64,000 nucleotides of DNA, from the NCBI GenBank assembly GCA_903884005.1, contig CAISDA010000064.1, positions 124,001 to 188,000 of the forward strand, written 5' to 3'. Of this stretch, positions 39,962-48,532 are shown in pieces (the stretch's first letter is position 1; every line of letters starts with the position of its first letter). The position numbers were made by a program, and so were the translations under genes. The stretch comes from an uncultured Ignavibacteriota bacterium. GTDB lineage: Bacteria; Bacteroidota; Ignavibacteria; UBA10030; UBA8401. The notes below the pieces were generated by a model, which ran no database searches, was not told the origin of the DNA, and was given only the letters and a program-made list of their open reading frames with translations.

Positions 39962-40360
39962 ATGAAAGTACAATTATTCAGTCTATCCGACGGTGATCTG
40001 CTTCTGGAAGCAAAGAACGGCAATGATCAGGCGTTTACTGAATTAGTACGCCGTTACGGCCCCACAGTCTATGGCTTTTCAAACAAATTATGCCGTGATG
40101 CACAAAAGGCAAAAGAGGCGTACCAGGATATATTCATCAATGTGTATCGTGAACTCGATCAGTTCGACGGCAAATCGAAATTCTCGACGTGGCTCTATTC
40201 GATTGTGGCGAACCACTGTTTGATGCAGCACCGGAGGCGAAAGATGGATGCAGAAATTATGTCGCTCGATTCGCCCCGCCTCGGACAAAAAAACTCGAGC
40301 AGCTATGAATTGCCGTCGTGGGACGATTCTCCGATCGACTCATTGATACATAAAATGTGA
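39962..40360 (+). CDS. Truncated ECF sigma factor (region 2 only)
   Basis: 132 residues from ATG 39962. It carries sigma region 2 with LLLEAKNGNDQAFTELVRRYG, AYQDIFINVYRELDQFDGKS and FSTWLYSIVANHCL. It stops after SPIDSLIHKM, exactly where its neighbour continues into region 4, so the -35-recognition domain is missing. It is a diverged tandem copy of the next gene. It could be a decaying duplicate, or a small protein that still binds core polymerase or the anti-sigma factor. The frame is intact up to a clean stop. Confidence 0.75.
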   Translation: MKVQLFSLSDGDLLLEAKNGNDQAFTELVRRYGPTVYGFSNKLCRDAQKAKEAYQDIFINVYRELDQFDGKSKFSTWLYSIVANHCLMQHRRRKMDAEIMSLDSPRLGQKNSSSYELPSWDDSPIDSLIHKM

Positions 40361-40384
40361 ATTGTTTTTGAATCTCATTGACGA

Positions 40385-40993
40385 ATGCCGCATCTCATGA
40401 AGAAAGAGCAATTACAAGCATTATCCGACGACGATCTTCTACAGGCTGCACGCACAGGAGACGAAAACGCATTTACGGAATTGGTAAACCGCTACGGATC
40501 GATGGTGCATGGATTTGCGTTCAAGTTGTGTCGCGACGCGCATAAGGCGGACGAATCGTACCAGGATACGTTTATCAACGTATATCGCAAACTCGACCAA
40601 TTTGACGGTAAATCGAAGTTTTCAACATGGCTCTATGCTATCGTTGCGAACAACTGTTTAATGTCTCATCGAAAACGAAAACTTGATGCAGAAATGGAAT
40701 CGCTCGATTCACCAAGTATGGAGAAGGATGAGCACGGTGCCAATTTCGTTCGATCGTGGGATGCTTCTCCCATTGATACATTGATGAATACAGAGTTACG
40801 CAAAAAATTGGATGAAGCGATACAAAAATTACCGCCTGGCTATCGTGTCGTTTTTGTGCTTCGCGATGTGGAACGTCAAACAGCGGAAGAAACTGCAAAA
40901 ATTCTCCGTCTATCGGTGCCGGCCGTAAAATCGCGACTCCGGCGTGCGCGAGTATTTTTAAGGGAACAGCTCAATCAGTATATGGTACAATGA
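40385..40993 (+). CDS. ECF-type RNA polymerase sigma factor
   Basis: 202 residues with both sigma domains. Region 2: AFTELVNRYGSMVHGFAFKL, SYQDTFINVYRKLDQFDGKS and FSTWLYAIVANNCLMSHRKR. Region 4: KLPPGYRVVFVLRDVERQTAEETAKILRLSVPAVKSRLRRAR, the complete helix-turn-helix that reads the -35 box. The stop overlaps the ATG of the following zinc anti-sigma gene (ATGA), so the two are translationally coupled. Regulates an unknown regulon, probably envelope or redox stress given the anti-sigma type. Confidence 0.95.
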   Translation: MPHLMKKEQLQALSDDDLLQAARTGDENAFTELVNRYGSMVHGFAFKLCRDAHKADESYQDTFINVYRKLDQFDGKSKFSTWLYAIVANNCLMSHRKRKLDAEMESLDSPSMEKDEHGANFVRSWDASPIDTLMNTELRKKLDEAIQKLPPGYRVVFVLRDVERQTAEETAKILRLSVPAVKSRLRRARVFLREQLNQYMVQ

Positions 40994-41265
40994 CTATGAA
41001 CACAGCATCAACAACCAAGAAGCTAAAGCGCTGCACTTGTAAACAAGTGTTCAGACAGATGTGCGATACGTTGGGGGCCGATATCATGTCACCCCAATGC
41101 GAAGCATTGCGTGTCCATGTAAAAGAGTGTGCAAATTGTACCGCATACCTTTCATCGCTTAAAACTACCGTAAAACTTTACGATTCATATCCAACGCCGA
41201 AGCTTACACTCCGTGCCACAAAGAAACTGCTTAAATCTATTTCACAAGAACACAATCCTCTCTAG
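40990..41265 (+). CDS. Zinc-finger anti-sigma factor-like protein
   Basis: 91 residues overlapping the sigma gene by four bases. The core is QCEALRVHVKECANCTAYL, with the H-x3-C-x2-C arrangement of ZAS anti-sigma factors and an upstream Cys, so it can bind zinc and sequester the ECF sigma factor. An additional CTCKQ lies near the N-terminus. There is no membrane helix, so it is a soluble sensor, possibly redox-responsive. Confidence comes from the coupling plus the motif. Confidence 0.85.
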   Translation: MTMNTASTTKKLKRCTCKQVFRQMCDTLGADIMSPQCEALRVHVKECANCTAYLSSLKTTVKLYDSYPTPKLTLRATKKLLKSISQEHNPL

Positions 41266-41549
41266 CCACAGCCACCAACTGATTAATTAAAGGGGCATAT
41301 CGCCACTTTTGATCATATTCGTATTTTCCCTCCCAATACCCCAATGTTGCTCAATATTTTAAAAAAACTTCGATGGAAGTCCGCTTGAAAAAAGCTCGTG
41401 AATCTTTACACTCCATTGCTGCATCTTATCCATAGAGTCGCTTATGCATCATTTAAAAACAGGAACCGTATGTTCTTAACTTCTTACGGAATTGAAGAAG
41501 AACTATTGGGCTCAGTTAAAAACTAAATGTGAGCTGATTCACGATAGAA

Positions 41550-41801
41550 ATGGGGGAAAATTTGTTAACATCAATACGTGAGTATCTAAAAAATCCCAAT
41601 GCGAAACGCATCGCCGCATCAGTAGCCGGTGCGCTTGCTGGATTTGCCTATTACCACTATATCGGATGTGCATCGGGCACTTGTCCTATTACTGGTAATC
41701 CGTACATCAGCACAGCGTACGGAGCTCTTTTAGGGTATCTTCTTGTGCCAAAACAAAAAATTAAGCAAAACGCAAACAACGGTGGAACAACCGAAGCTTA
41801 A
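41550..41801 (+). CDS. DUF6132-family small membrane protein (copy 1)
   Basis: 83 residues. A membrane helix (AASVAGALAGFAYYHYIGC) is followed by CASGTCPITGNPYISTAYGALLGYLL, the typical GCxSGTCPITxNP core of DUF6132 proteins. The Cys pair sits at the membrane edge and may handle sulfur or metal; function unknown. A second, shorter copy follows after 11 bases. The 284 bases before it (41266-41549) contain no gene that I can support. Confidence 0.85.
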   Translation: MGENLLTSIREYLKNPNAKRIAASVAGALAGFAYYHYIGCASGTCPITGNPYISTAYGALLGYLLVPKQKIKQNANNGGTTEA

Positions 41802-41812
41802 ATTATTTACCT

Positions 41813-42016
41813 ATGGAAACGTCTATGATGGAAATGATCACATCTTTTCCTATAATGATATGGGTCGGCCGCATAACGCCGATCGCAATCGGTGCCGCCG
41901 GCGGCTATGCGTATTATAGATTTGTGGGATGCAAATCTGGAATGTGCCCGATCACGAGCAATCCGTGGATTAGCACGATCTATGGAGCAGTACTCGGAAG
42001 CATGTGGGCGCGTTAA
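41813..42016 (+). CDS. DUF6132-family small membrane protein (copy 2)
   Basis: 67 residues, or 62-63 if an internal ATG at 41825 or 41828 is used. Same core as copy 1: AIGAAGGYAYYRFVGCKSGM, then CPITSNPWISTIYGAVLG. The N-terminal segments differ, so the copies are diverged rather than recent. The pair may form a heteromeric membrane unit. It ends 44 bases before the NtrC-type regulator. Confidence 0.85.
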   Translation: METSMMEMITSFPIMIWVGRITPIAIGAAGGYAYYRFVGCKSGMCPITSNPWISTIYGAVLGSMWAR

Positions 42017-42060
42017 GACCGCCGAAACTATCATTTAAATTTCAGAGCACATTCAGTACC

Positions 42061-43419
42061 ATGGACTATGCGACGATCCTTCTTGTGGACGATGAACCCG
42101 CACAGCGGGAAATCCTTGCCGGTTATTTGAAAAAGAAAGGCCACCGTGTCTTTCAGGCCGGTTCGTACACACAGGCATTGGCTGTCTTTAAAGACTATGC
42201 GATCGATGCGGTATTCTCCGATTACCGAATGCCCGATAAGAATGGGGTCGATCTTCTCAAATCTCTCCGTGCACTTCAACCGGCGTTGGCGGTGGTGCTT
42301 ATGACGGCATTTGGTACGATTGAAAATGCCGTTGCCGCAATGCGCGAAGGTGCATATGATTATCTCACCAAACCGATCAACCTTGATGAATTGGACGTGC
42401 TGCTTCAGCGCATCATGGAGCGCCATCACCTTATCACGGAAAATAAAGAGCTGAAGGCTCAACTTTCTGAAAAATATTCGTTTTCCGGTATCGTCTCCCA
42501 ATCTGCTCCCATGGAGCAAGTCTTAAACGTGGCCGGACGGGTTGCGCAGAGCGATGCACCGATTCTGGTGCGTGGTGAAAGCGGAACGGGAAAAGAAGTG
42601 GTCGCAAAAGCAATTCACTTCGCGAGCGACCGAGCGGCACACCCCTATATCGCAGTAAATTGTGCAGCCTTGAACGAACAGCTTTTGGAGAGTGAACTCT
42701 TCGGACACGAACGCGGGGCATTCACTGGAGCCGAGCGTCAACGCCAGGGTAGATTCGAACTTGCAGACAGCGGCACGATCTTTCTCGACGAGATCGGAGA
42801 CATCTCGGCCGGCGCACAGGTGCGTCTGCTGCGCGTACTTCAAGAGCATCAATTCGAGCGTGTGGGCGGATCGGAGACATTGACGGTAGATGTTCGAGTG
42901 ATCGCAGCGACAAATAAAAATCTTGAACAGGCGATAGCAGGGGGAACATTTCGTGAAGATCTTTTCTACAGATTGAACGTCATCAGCATCGAGATTCCGC
43001 CGCTGCGCAAGCGTCGGGATGATATTGCGCCGCTGCTCGATTATTTCCTCCGAATGTATGCGGACAAAAATAAAAAGAAAGATGTCGTTTTTTCCAAGGA
43101 AGCGTGGGAGATCTTGCTTCGGTACGAATATCCGGGTAATGTGCGCGAACTCGAAAATATCGTGCAGCGCGCTGTTATTTTTTCTCGAGGAGAACAAATC
43201 ACAACTCGAGACCTGCCATTGCAACTCTCATCACATCAGCCCGAGCTATCGGATACAGCTTCTCTCTTAAACGGAACAATGCCTGAGGTCACGGCACGAA
43301 TAGAATCAATGATGATCGAAAAGGCATTGAAAGAAACCAATGGTAATCAGACAAAGGCTGCGCACACACTCGGCATTTCAGAACGGACGCTGCGCTATCG
43401 CCTGATGAAAGGCAAATAA
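42061..43419 (+). CDS. NtrC-family sigma-54 response regulator
   Basis: 452 residues from ATG 42061. The receiver domain (about 1-120) has DDE near the start, the phospho-acceptor Asp in AVFSDYRMPDK and Lys in YLTKP. The AAA+ domain (about 145-385) shows Walker A GESGTGKE, the sigma-54-contacting loop GAFTGA, Walker B GTIFLDEIGD and the arginine region FREDLFYRLNV. A Fis-type helix-turn-helix closes the protein (NGNQTKAAHTLGISERTLRYR). It activates sigma-54 promoters when phosphorylated. A candidate target with palindromic sites lies right downstream at 43431-43578, and a histidine kinase is encoded at 45620. Confidence 0.96.
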   Translation: MDYATILLVDDEPAQREILAGYLKKKGHRVFQAGSYTQALAVFKDYAIDAVFSDYRMPDKNGVDLLKSLRALQPALAVVLMTAFGTIENAVAAMREGAYDYLTKPINLDELDVLLQRIMERHHLITENKELKAQLSEKYSFSGIVSQSAPMEQVLNVAGRVAQSDAPILVRGESGTGKEVVAKAIHFASDRAAHPYIAVNCAALNEQLLESELFGHERGAFTGAERQRQGRFELADSGTIFLDEIGDISAGAQVRLLRVLQEHQFERVGGSETLTVDVRVIAATNKNLEQAIAGGTFREDLFYRLNVISIEIPPLRKRRDDIAPLLDYFLRMYADKNKKKDVVFSKEAWEILLRYEYPGNVRELENIVQRAVIFSRGEQITTRDLPLQLSSHQPELSDTASLLNGTMPEVTARIESMMIEKALKETNGNQTKAAHTLGISERTLRYRLMKGK

Positions 43420-43430
43420 CCACATCACGA

Positions 43431-43470
43431 TTCGACATAATTGTCGAAACACTTCGTCGATTGTGTCGGA
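43431..43470 (+). promoter_or_regulatory. Tandem palindromic upstream activating sites
   Basis: TTCGACA-TAAT-TGTCGAA (43431-43448) is a perfect 7-4-7 inverted repeat. A second, imperfect copy, TTCGTCGATTGTGTCGGA, starts at 43453, 22 bases from the first (two helical turns). They lie about 95-130 bases upstream of the sigma-54 promoter and directly after the regulator gene, the textbook layout for Fis-type enhancer binding. Confidence 0.7.
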
Positions 43471-43562
43471 TCCCGCTCGTTTACCCGAAGTATATTTATC
43501 GCATATCCGCACTAACCCTTCAAAATCACCTCGTTTCACTCTTTGATCTGCACTCCTGGTTC

Positions 43563-43578
43563 TGGCACGCTTGTTGAA
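43563..43578 (+). promoter_or_regulatory. Sigma-54 promoter for the calcium-loop protein
   Basis: TGGCACGCTTGTTGAA fits TGGCACG-N4-TTGCW except A for C at the -12 GC. The predicted start is near 43590, about 65 bases before ATG 43654. Together with the palindromes at 43431-43470 and the NtrC-type gene just upstream, this makes a complete candidate circuit. Confidence 0.7.
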
Positions 43579-43653
43579 TGAATACTAAGCAACACTGACA
43601 GTACACAAACTGCAGTCCACTGCAATCACTCATTTAACATTTTGGAGGCTCTA

Positions 43654-44016
43654 ATGAAACGCATTCTCAATATCACATTCGCATTTGTCCTCGTTTCCTC
43701 ACTCGTGCTCCTTGCTTCGAATTCGGTGTCCGCTCAGACGAAGACTGGTACTGGTCAACGCGGTGCAATGTTCGTCGATAAAGATGGCGACGGGATCTGT
43801 GACAACGTCGGGACACATGCCGGTCAGGGAATGAACAAAGCGGCAGGCAAACGCGGTCAGGGAGCCGGCAACGGAACAGGCACTGGCAGCATGGGCAAAG
43901 GCGCGGGCATGGGAACGGGCGTATGCACCGGAACCGGCACGGGTACTGGCACAGGAACAGGCACGGGCGTCTGCGATGGAACCGGTCCTAAAGGTGCGGC
44001 ACGCGGTCGCAAGTAA
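43654..44016 (+). CDS. Secreted Gly/Thr-rich protein with calcium-loop motif
   Basis: 120 residues from ATG 43654, with TTTGGAGG upstream. A signal peptide (cleavage near SVSAQ) is followed by MFVDKDGDGICDN, which matches the DxDxDG calcium-binding loop. The rest is low complexity: runs of GTG, GMG and KGAG, with an imperfect repeat of GTGTGTG around residues 90-108. Similar short secreted proteins with FVDxDGDGICD are known but uncharacterised. It is the first gene after the sigma-54 promoter. The sequence suggests a metal-responsive or extracellular structural peptide; the role is not known. Confidence 0.8.
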   Translation: MKRILNITFAFVLVSSLVLLASNSVSAQTKTGTGQRGAMFVDKDGDGICDNVGTHAGQGMNKAAGKRGQGAGNGTGTGSMGKGAGMGTGVCTGTGTGTGTGTGTGVCDGTGPKGAARGRK

Positions 44017-44143
44017 TGAACTGTGACAACATCGGGGCATGTTCGGCCAATGCCCCGATGTTTTATTGTGCAAAATTTCTGACGAAGTATGATGATCGAG
44101 GTAAGAATAAATAGAGTCTATCTCGCTTAAGAAAGAATAAAAA

Positions 44144-44431
44144 ATGAAACGATGGATTATAGCAGCAATGCTTATCGCTAGCACGGGATTTGCACACGCG
44201 CAAAGTGCGGATTCAAGCAGACAGAGATATCGGGGAGGAGAGCGGACGAATTCCCCGGGGACAACACCGCGGACAGTTCGGTTCGTTGACAGAGACGGTG
44301 ATGGCATTTGTGATGAACGTGCATCCGGACTTGGATTTCGGCGAGGCGCACAGGGAATGACCATGGACGCGGGCACCGGAATCGGCGCAGGGCAAGGGCG
44401 TGGCAAGAAACTTCAAAAAGGGCGAAAGTAA
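44144..44431 (+). CDS. Second secreted calcium-loop protein
   Basis: 95 residues with a signal peptide (ending FAHAQ) and the same core FVDRDGDGICDERA as the preceding gene, then a Gly/Arg/Lys-rich tail ending GRK as in copy 1. The conserved nine-residue loop amid dissimilar flanks implies that the loop is the functional part. Its stop overlaps the start of the barrel protein by one base, so these are translationally coupled. Confidence 0.8.
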   Translation: MKRWIIAAMLIASTGFAHAQSADSSRQRYRGGERTNSPGTTPRTVRFVDRDGDGICDERASGLGFRRGAQGMTMDAGTGIGAGQGRGKKLQKGRK

Positions 44432-45552
44432 TGAAGAAGCACATCGTGTGGACAGTAGTAAGCGTAGTACTAGGAACAGTGTCTGCGATATCGCAGTTCA
44501 GCGTTACGGTTGGAACAACAGGGATGGCCGACGACAATGTGAGCAACAGCTACGAACGAGGATCAGATAGGGTCACGCTATTCAATCTGAAACCTTCATA
44601 TGAGTTGAATTCCGATGCGACATCGACACAATTCTGGTATGATGGATCTTTTGCATTTTACAGCAACTTCGCAGACAGAACATTTCAATATCATTCAGTC
44701 GGCATAACACATACACGGACATTCGGCGACGAAGATGCCGGTACGATGGAATTCAGCGGCGACTATGCCACGCGCAGAAATCGGGAGTCGTTCACACTCT
44801 TCGATCACACGACGTTTGGCCTTGCAGCAGCGGCTGGATATTATTTTACAGAAAAATTTGCCGGGGCGGTGCGCTATGCATTCCATTCCATGACATTCGC
44901 TCAGCTCGGTGATTTCGATTATCGTGAACACGTCATCTCCTTAAAACAGTCACTTCAGCTGTTTCCAACAACAACGATCATTTTTCACAACGAAGTTGGT
45001 ATAAAAAACTATTCGCGGTCCATTGGTACAGACAGCGCTCTGCTTACACAGGGAGGCTCGATGAGCGGGAAGCTACAGCGTACAGTACAGCTAATCTCTT
45101 CACTTCGCATCGGACAATCCCTTGGTGAGATGACGGGAGTAAGTCTCTCGGCGGGCTACAGGTACAACTTTCAGCAGTCGGCACGCTATCTTGCGAGCGA
45201 GTATGGTACGCTCTCGGAGGACGAACTTTTCAACGACCATTACGGGTATGAGGGGCTCCGTGGAGGAGTGTTACTTACGCAATTGCTGCCTTCTGATATC
45301 ACTCTGCGCCTCCGGTTCGATCATGAGCAGCGCGACTACGCCCTCCTTGCTGCCTATGACCTCGCTGGGCTGCAAACTGCCACAATGCGGCAGGATGCAC
45401 ATAGTGTGTATTCCGCCGTTGTTGAAAAAAAGTGGTCGAACTTTCCATTGACCTTGATGCTCAGCTATGAGTACATTAAGAATGTGTCGAATGATGCATA
45501 CTATAAATATACGAACAACGTATTCTCTGTCGGATTGACAGTCCCATTTTGA
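44431..45552 (+). CDS. Outer-membrane beta-barrel protein
   Basis: 373 residues. A signal peptide (ending TVSAISQ) is followed by alternating amphipathic beta strands such as TQFWYDGSFAFYSNF, HVISLKQSLQLF and LSLSAGYRYNFQQ-type segments. The last residues, FSVGLTVPF, end with the C-terminal Phe typical of barrel proteins inserted by BamA. I count roughly 14-18 possible strands. No named family recognised. Coupling to the secreted calcium-loop protein suggests a joint envelope role such as export or anchoring. Confidence 0.8.
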   Translation: MKKHIVWTVVSVVLGTVSAISQFSVTVGTTGMADDNVSNSYERGSDRVTLFNLKPSYELNSDATSTQFWYDGSFAFYSNFADRTFQYHSVGITHTRTFGDEDAGTMEFSGDYATRRNRESFTLFDHTTFGLAAAAGYYFTEKFAGAVRYAFHSMTFAQLGDFDYREHVISLKQSLQLFPTTTIIFHNEVGIKNYSRSIGTDSALLTQGGSMSGKLQRTVQLISSLRIGQSLGEMTGVSLSAGYRYNFQQSARYLASEYGTLSEDELFNDHYGYEGLRGGVLLTQLLPSDITLRLRFDHEQRDYALLAAYDLAGLQTATMRQDAHSVYSAVVEKKWSNFPLTLMLSYEYIKNVSNDAYYKYTNNVFSVGLTVPF

Positions 45553-45619
45553 AGAATACCAGCGTATGCCCTGAATCGGCCGTAAAACAAATTGCGGCGC
45601 AGCACCTGAATTCATCCTC

Positions 45620-47638
45620 ATGCAGCTTCCTACAACGAGAGCAATACGACCAGCCCATATCATAATCATTGCGGTCTTATTGGCAGTGGTGATGGTTGTG
45701 TCTGCCGTCATCGAACTCAGACAATCGCGAAACGAACTGTTCCATCTGATGCGCGAAGAAGCGTTGTCCCTCGTCGAAACCGTTGACCAAAGCAGTAATA
45801 ATATCATCCTTTCCACCGAAAAAATTGAAGAAGCACTCGCCGAGCGTCTCTTCAATAACGCGTATTTCATAGCAAGGCTCGATAGTGCCGGGAGACTGAC
45901 GCAAAGAGAACTTCAGGCGATTGCTGCAGCTAACTCAATCTTCCGAATAAACATCATCGATAACACTGGAAGAAAGGTGCTGGGAAACACGCTGCCGGAT
46001 CGAGAACACAGAGGGATGCAGGAGCAGCGCTCACCTCGTGAGACCTTGCAACCAATTCTCGAAGGAACTGCGGACAAATTACTGATCGGTCTCCGGGAAC
46101 CGCGCTTTCAGGAGGGGAAACGGTTTATCGTTGCCGTTCGGCGGACAGGGAAAGCACATGGGGCGATCGTATTGAATCTGAATGCCGATGCGATGCTTGA
46201 ACTGCGGAAAACGATCGGCATCGGGAAACTCATGAAAGATCTGGGTGACAATGAAGGTGTTGTCTATGCAGTGTTGCAAGACAAGGAGGGAATACTTGCG
46301 GCCGGAGGGAAGGTGACAGAAATATCAGCGATCGGTGCCGATTCTCTATTACAATACTGCGCTGAGCGCGACACTGTAGTTACACGGATTATTTCAGGTA
46401 AAACGGGTGAATTATTTGAAGTAATTCGGCATTTTAAAGTTGGCGGTGTAACGCTTGGAATATTTCGCCTCGGTTTTTCAATGGATGAAATTCATGCTAC
46501 AGAGGAGCGAATGCAGCGGCGGATGATCATCATGACGCTGGTATTGTTTGCAATTGCTTTCCTTGCTGTCGCGTCGGTCGTTGCCATGCAAAACTATACA
46601 CGCCTCGGGAAAAAATATACGGTCATGCAAACAATGACTGGTAATATTCTTGAACGCATGAGCGATACGGTCATTTCCATCGACGGGGGGCAACATGTCA
46701 CACTCTTTAATAGAGAAGCTGAACGGCTGTTCGACACCGAGGGACAGACGGTAGTAGGGAAAAGAATTGATGAAATCGGAGATCCAGTCGCACGCTGTTT
46801 AGGAGAAATATTTACTGCCAAAGATGGTGCTGAGATCGAACTACACTGTGGTCGCGGTACCAGATATGTATCAGTTGCAGTATCAGAAAGCGACGGCGGC
46901 GAAGGAGGGGCCATCAAAACTGCAGTAGTCCGCGATATGACGGACACACGTATCTTAGAAAAGGAAATGGTGCGCCGGGAAAAATTAACAGCTATGGGGG
47001 AACTTGCATCAGGCGTTGCTCACGAGATCCGAAATCCGTTGAATGCCATTGCAATGATCGCCCAGAGGTTCCTCCGTGAATTTACACCGAGAAAAGGTGC
47101 GAAAGAATATCGAATGCTTGCCGGCGTGCTACAGTCAGAAGCCCAGCGAATGAATGGTATCGTACAGCAATTTCTCCGTTTTGCCCGTCCTCCCGGACTG
47201 AGAAAAGAAATTGTACCAGTTCAACCTTTCCTTGATCATGTATCCTCGCTTTTCGGGCCCCAGGCGGCTGAAAAGGGGATTGCCCTCACCGTTACACATG
47301 ACGGTGCGACAGCGTGGTCGTTCGATAGAGAACAGCTGACGCAGGCACTCCTTAACCTCTTGCAGAATGCACTCGATGCAACAGAACGCGGCAGTATCGA
47401 GTTGGCAGTACGCGAAACTGATTCAGGTCTTACCGTCACAGTAACTGATTCAGGGGTAGGCATTCCCGAGGAAGATAAAGAGAAAATATTCAATCTCTAT
47501 TTTACAACGAAACAACACGGAACCGGACTTGGTCTTCCTTCTGTTCACCAAATTGTAGCACAACATGATGGAACGCTTGAGGTGTCAAGTGAAATTGGGA
47601 AGGGGGCTGCATTCACTATTGTCCTGCCGAAGGGATAA
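45620..47638 (+). CDS. PAS-containing sensor histidine kinase
   Basis: 672 residues. TM1 (about 12-32, IIIIAVLLAVVMVVSAVI) and TM2 (about 297-320, ending ASVVAMQNY) enclose a ~260-residue extracytoplasmic sensor. A PAS domain follows (MSDTVISIDGGQHVTLFNRE). The HisKA motif is ELASGVAHEIRNPLNA with the phospho-accepting His, and the HATPase domain has LLNLLQNALDATE, DSGVGIPEED and GTGLGLPSVHQIV. It is the likely partner of the NtrC-type regulator at 42061, with the secreted and barrel proteins lying between them. No clear ribosome site precedes the ATG. Confidence 0.95.
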   Translation: MQLPTTRAIRPAHIIIIAVLLAVVMVVSAVIELRQSRNELFHLMREEALSLVETVDQSSNNIILSTEKIEEALAERLFNNAYFIARLDSAGRLTQRELQAIAAANSIFRINIIDNTGRKVLGNTLPDREHRGMQEQRSPRETLQPILEGTADKLLIGLREPRFQEGKRFIVAVRRTGKAHGAIVLNLNADAMLELRKTIGIGKLMKDLGDNEGVVYAVLQDKEGILAAGGKVTEISAIGADSLLQYCAERDTVVTRIISGKTGELFEVIRHFKVGGVTLGIFRLGFSMDEIHATEERMQRRMIIMTLVLFAIAFLAVASVVAMQNYTRLGKKYTVMQTMTGNILERMSDTVISIDGGQHVTLFNREAERLFDTEGQTVVGKRIDEIGDPVARCLGEIFTAKDGAEIELHCGRGTRYVSVAVSESDGGEGGAIKTAVVRDMTDTRILEKEMVRREKLTAMGELASGVAHEIRNPLNAIAMIAQRFLREFTPRKGAKEYRMLAGVLQSEAQRMNGIVQQFLRFARPPGLRKEIVPVQPFLDHVSSLFGPQAAEKGIALTVTHDGATAWSFDREQLTQALLNLLQNALDATERGSIELAVRETDSGLTVTVTDSGVGIPEEDKEKIFNLYFTTKQHGTGLGLPSVHQIVAQHDGTLEVSSEIGKGAAFTIVLPKG

Positions 47639-47753
47639 TCCGCAATCGCTTTATTTTTCTCCAAAGTGTGGACGTATCAATCCCCAGTTCTGCCGCTGTT
47701 CGTGTTTTATTCCATCCGTGTTTTTCGAGAGTGAGAACTATCAATTCTTTCCT
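47616..47753 (-). pseudogene. Relic Fis-type HTH of a lost sigma-54 regulator
   Basis: A minus-strand frame of 46 codons encodes KELIVLTLEKHGWNKTRTAA, then ELGIDTSTLWRKIKRL, the DNA-binding end of an NtrC-type activator. A TAA lies immediately upstream in frame and no AAA+ or receiver sequence remains. It faces the histidine kinase gene tail to tail and overlaps its last 23 bases. A decayed remnant of a second regulator. The rest of the gap to 47841 shows nothing else. Confidence 0.7.
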
Positions 47754-47841
47754 TTAAGGATGGAGCACTGATTGTGCTTGAGGGACATCAACGCGAATAG
47801 GGTAGCAACAATAGATACGATCTATAAATTGGAAACAAAGC

Positions 47842-48465
47842 ATGCAGACGAAAAATAAAGATCATTGGTATGATGGCTGGTTTTACGAAAAATTAATAGC
47901 GCCGAATCAAGACACATTATTCAAACGCATTCAAGAAATTGTTCTACCGAATACTTCTATCATTGATGTCGGTTGTGGAACAGGAAGGTTCTCTTTTTCG
48001 ATCGTCGGAAAATGTTCGTCGGTTTTAGGTGTCGATTTATCGCTTCGTAATATTGAACAGGCGAAATACCGACTATCGAGAAACCCTGATGAAAAAATAT
48101 CATTTTTACATTCAGACATAGAAAATATTGCGAAAAATAATAAACGTCACTTCGATTATGCCATCATGACTTACGTTATCCATGAAATTGACGAAACACA
48201 AAGAGTTCAGGTGCTTCAGGCAATGTCTAAGATTGCTAGCACCATCATCATCGGCGATTACCTCATTCCGAAACCAGAGGGGTTCTGGAGTAAGCTTAAC
48301 GATATCGTTGAATTCGCGGCCGGGTCAGACCATTACAAAAACTATAACAACTATGTTGCCAATGGAGGAATCCTCGGTTTGCTTCCTAAGGCTGGTTTAA
48401 AGACCGTACGTGAGATACACAACAAACCAGCCACAAGCCATATTGTAATAGCAACATTAGGATAA
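47842..48465 (+). CDS. Class I SAM-dependent methyltransferase
   Basis: 207 residues. The Rossmann motif I is SIIDVGCGTGRFSFSI, with motif II acidic VLGVDLS and a DYAIMTYVIHEID segment as motif IV. It matches the methyltransferase 11/25 group of small-molecule or quinone methylases. Substrate unknown. It is AT-richer than its upstream neighbours and lies 67 bases before cydA, which could place it in the same operon. Confidence 0.88.
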   Translation: MQTKNKDHWYDGWFYEKLIAPNQDTLFKRIQEIVLPNTSIIDVGCGTGRFSFSIVGKCSSVLGVDLSLRNIEQAKYRLSRNPDEKISFLHSDIENIAKNNKRHFDYAIMTYVIHEIDETQRVQVLQAMSKIASTIIIGDYLIPKPEGFWSKLNDIVEFAAGSDHYKNYNNYVANGGILGLLPKAGLKTVREIHNKPATSHIVIATLG

Positions 48466-48532
48466 TCAATAATGTCAGTGTTATAGAATATTCAATTGTT
48501 TTCACTTCAGAAATGCAGAAAGGATTAACACG

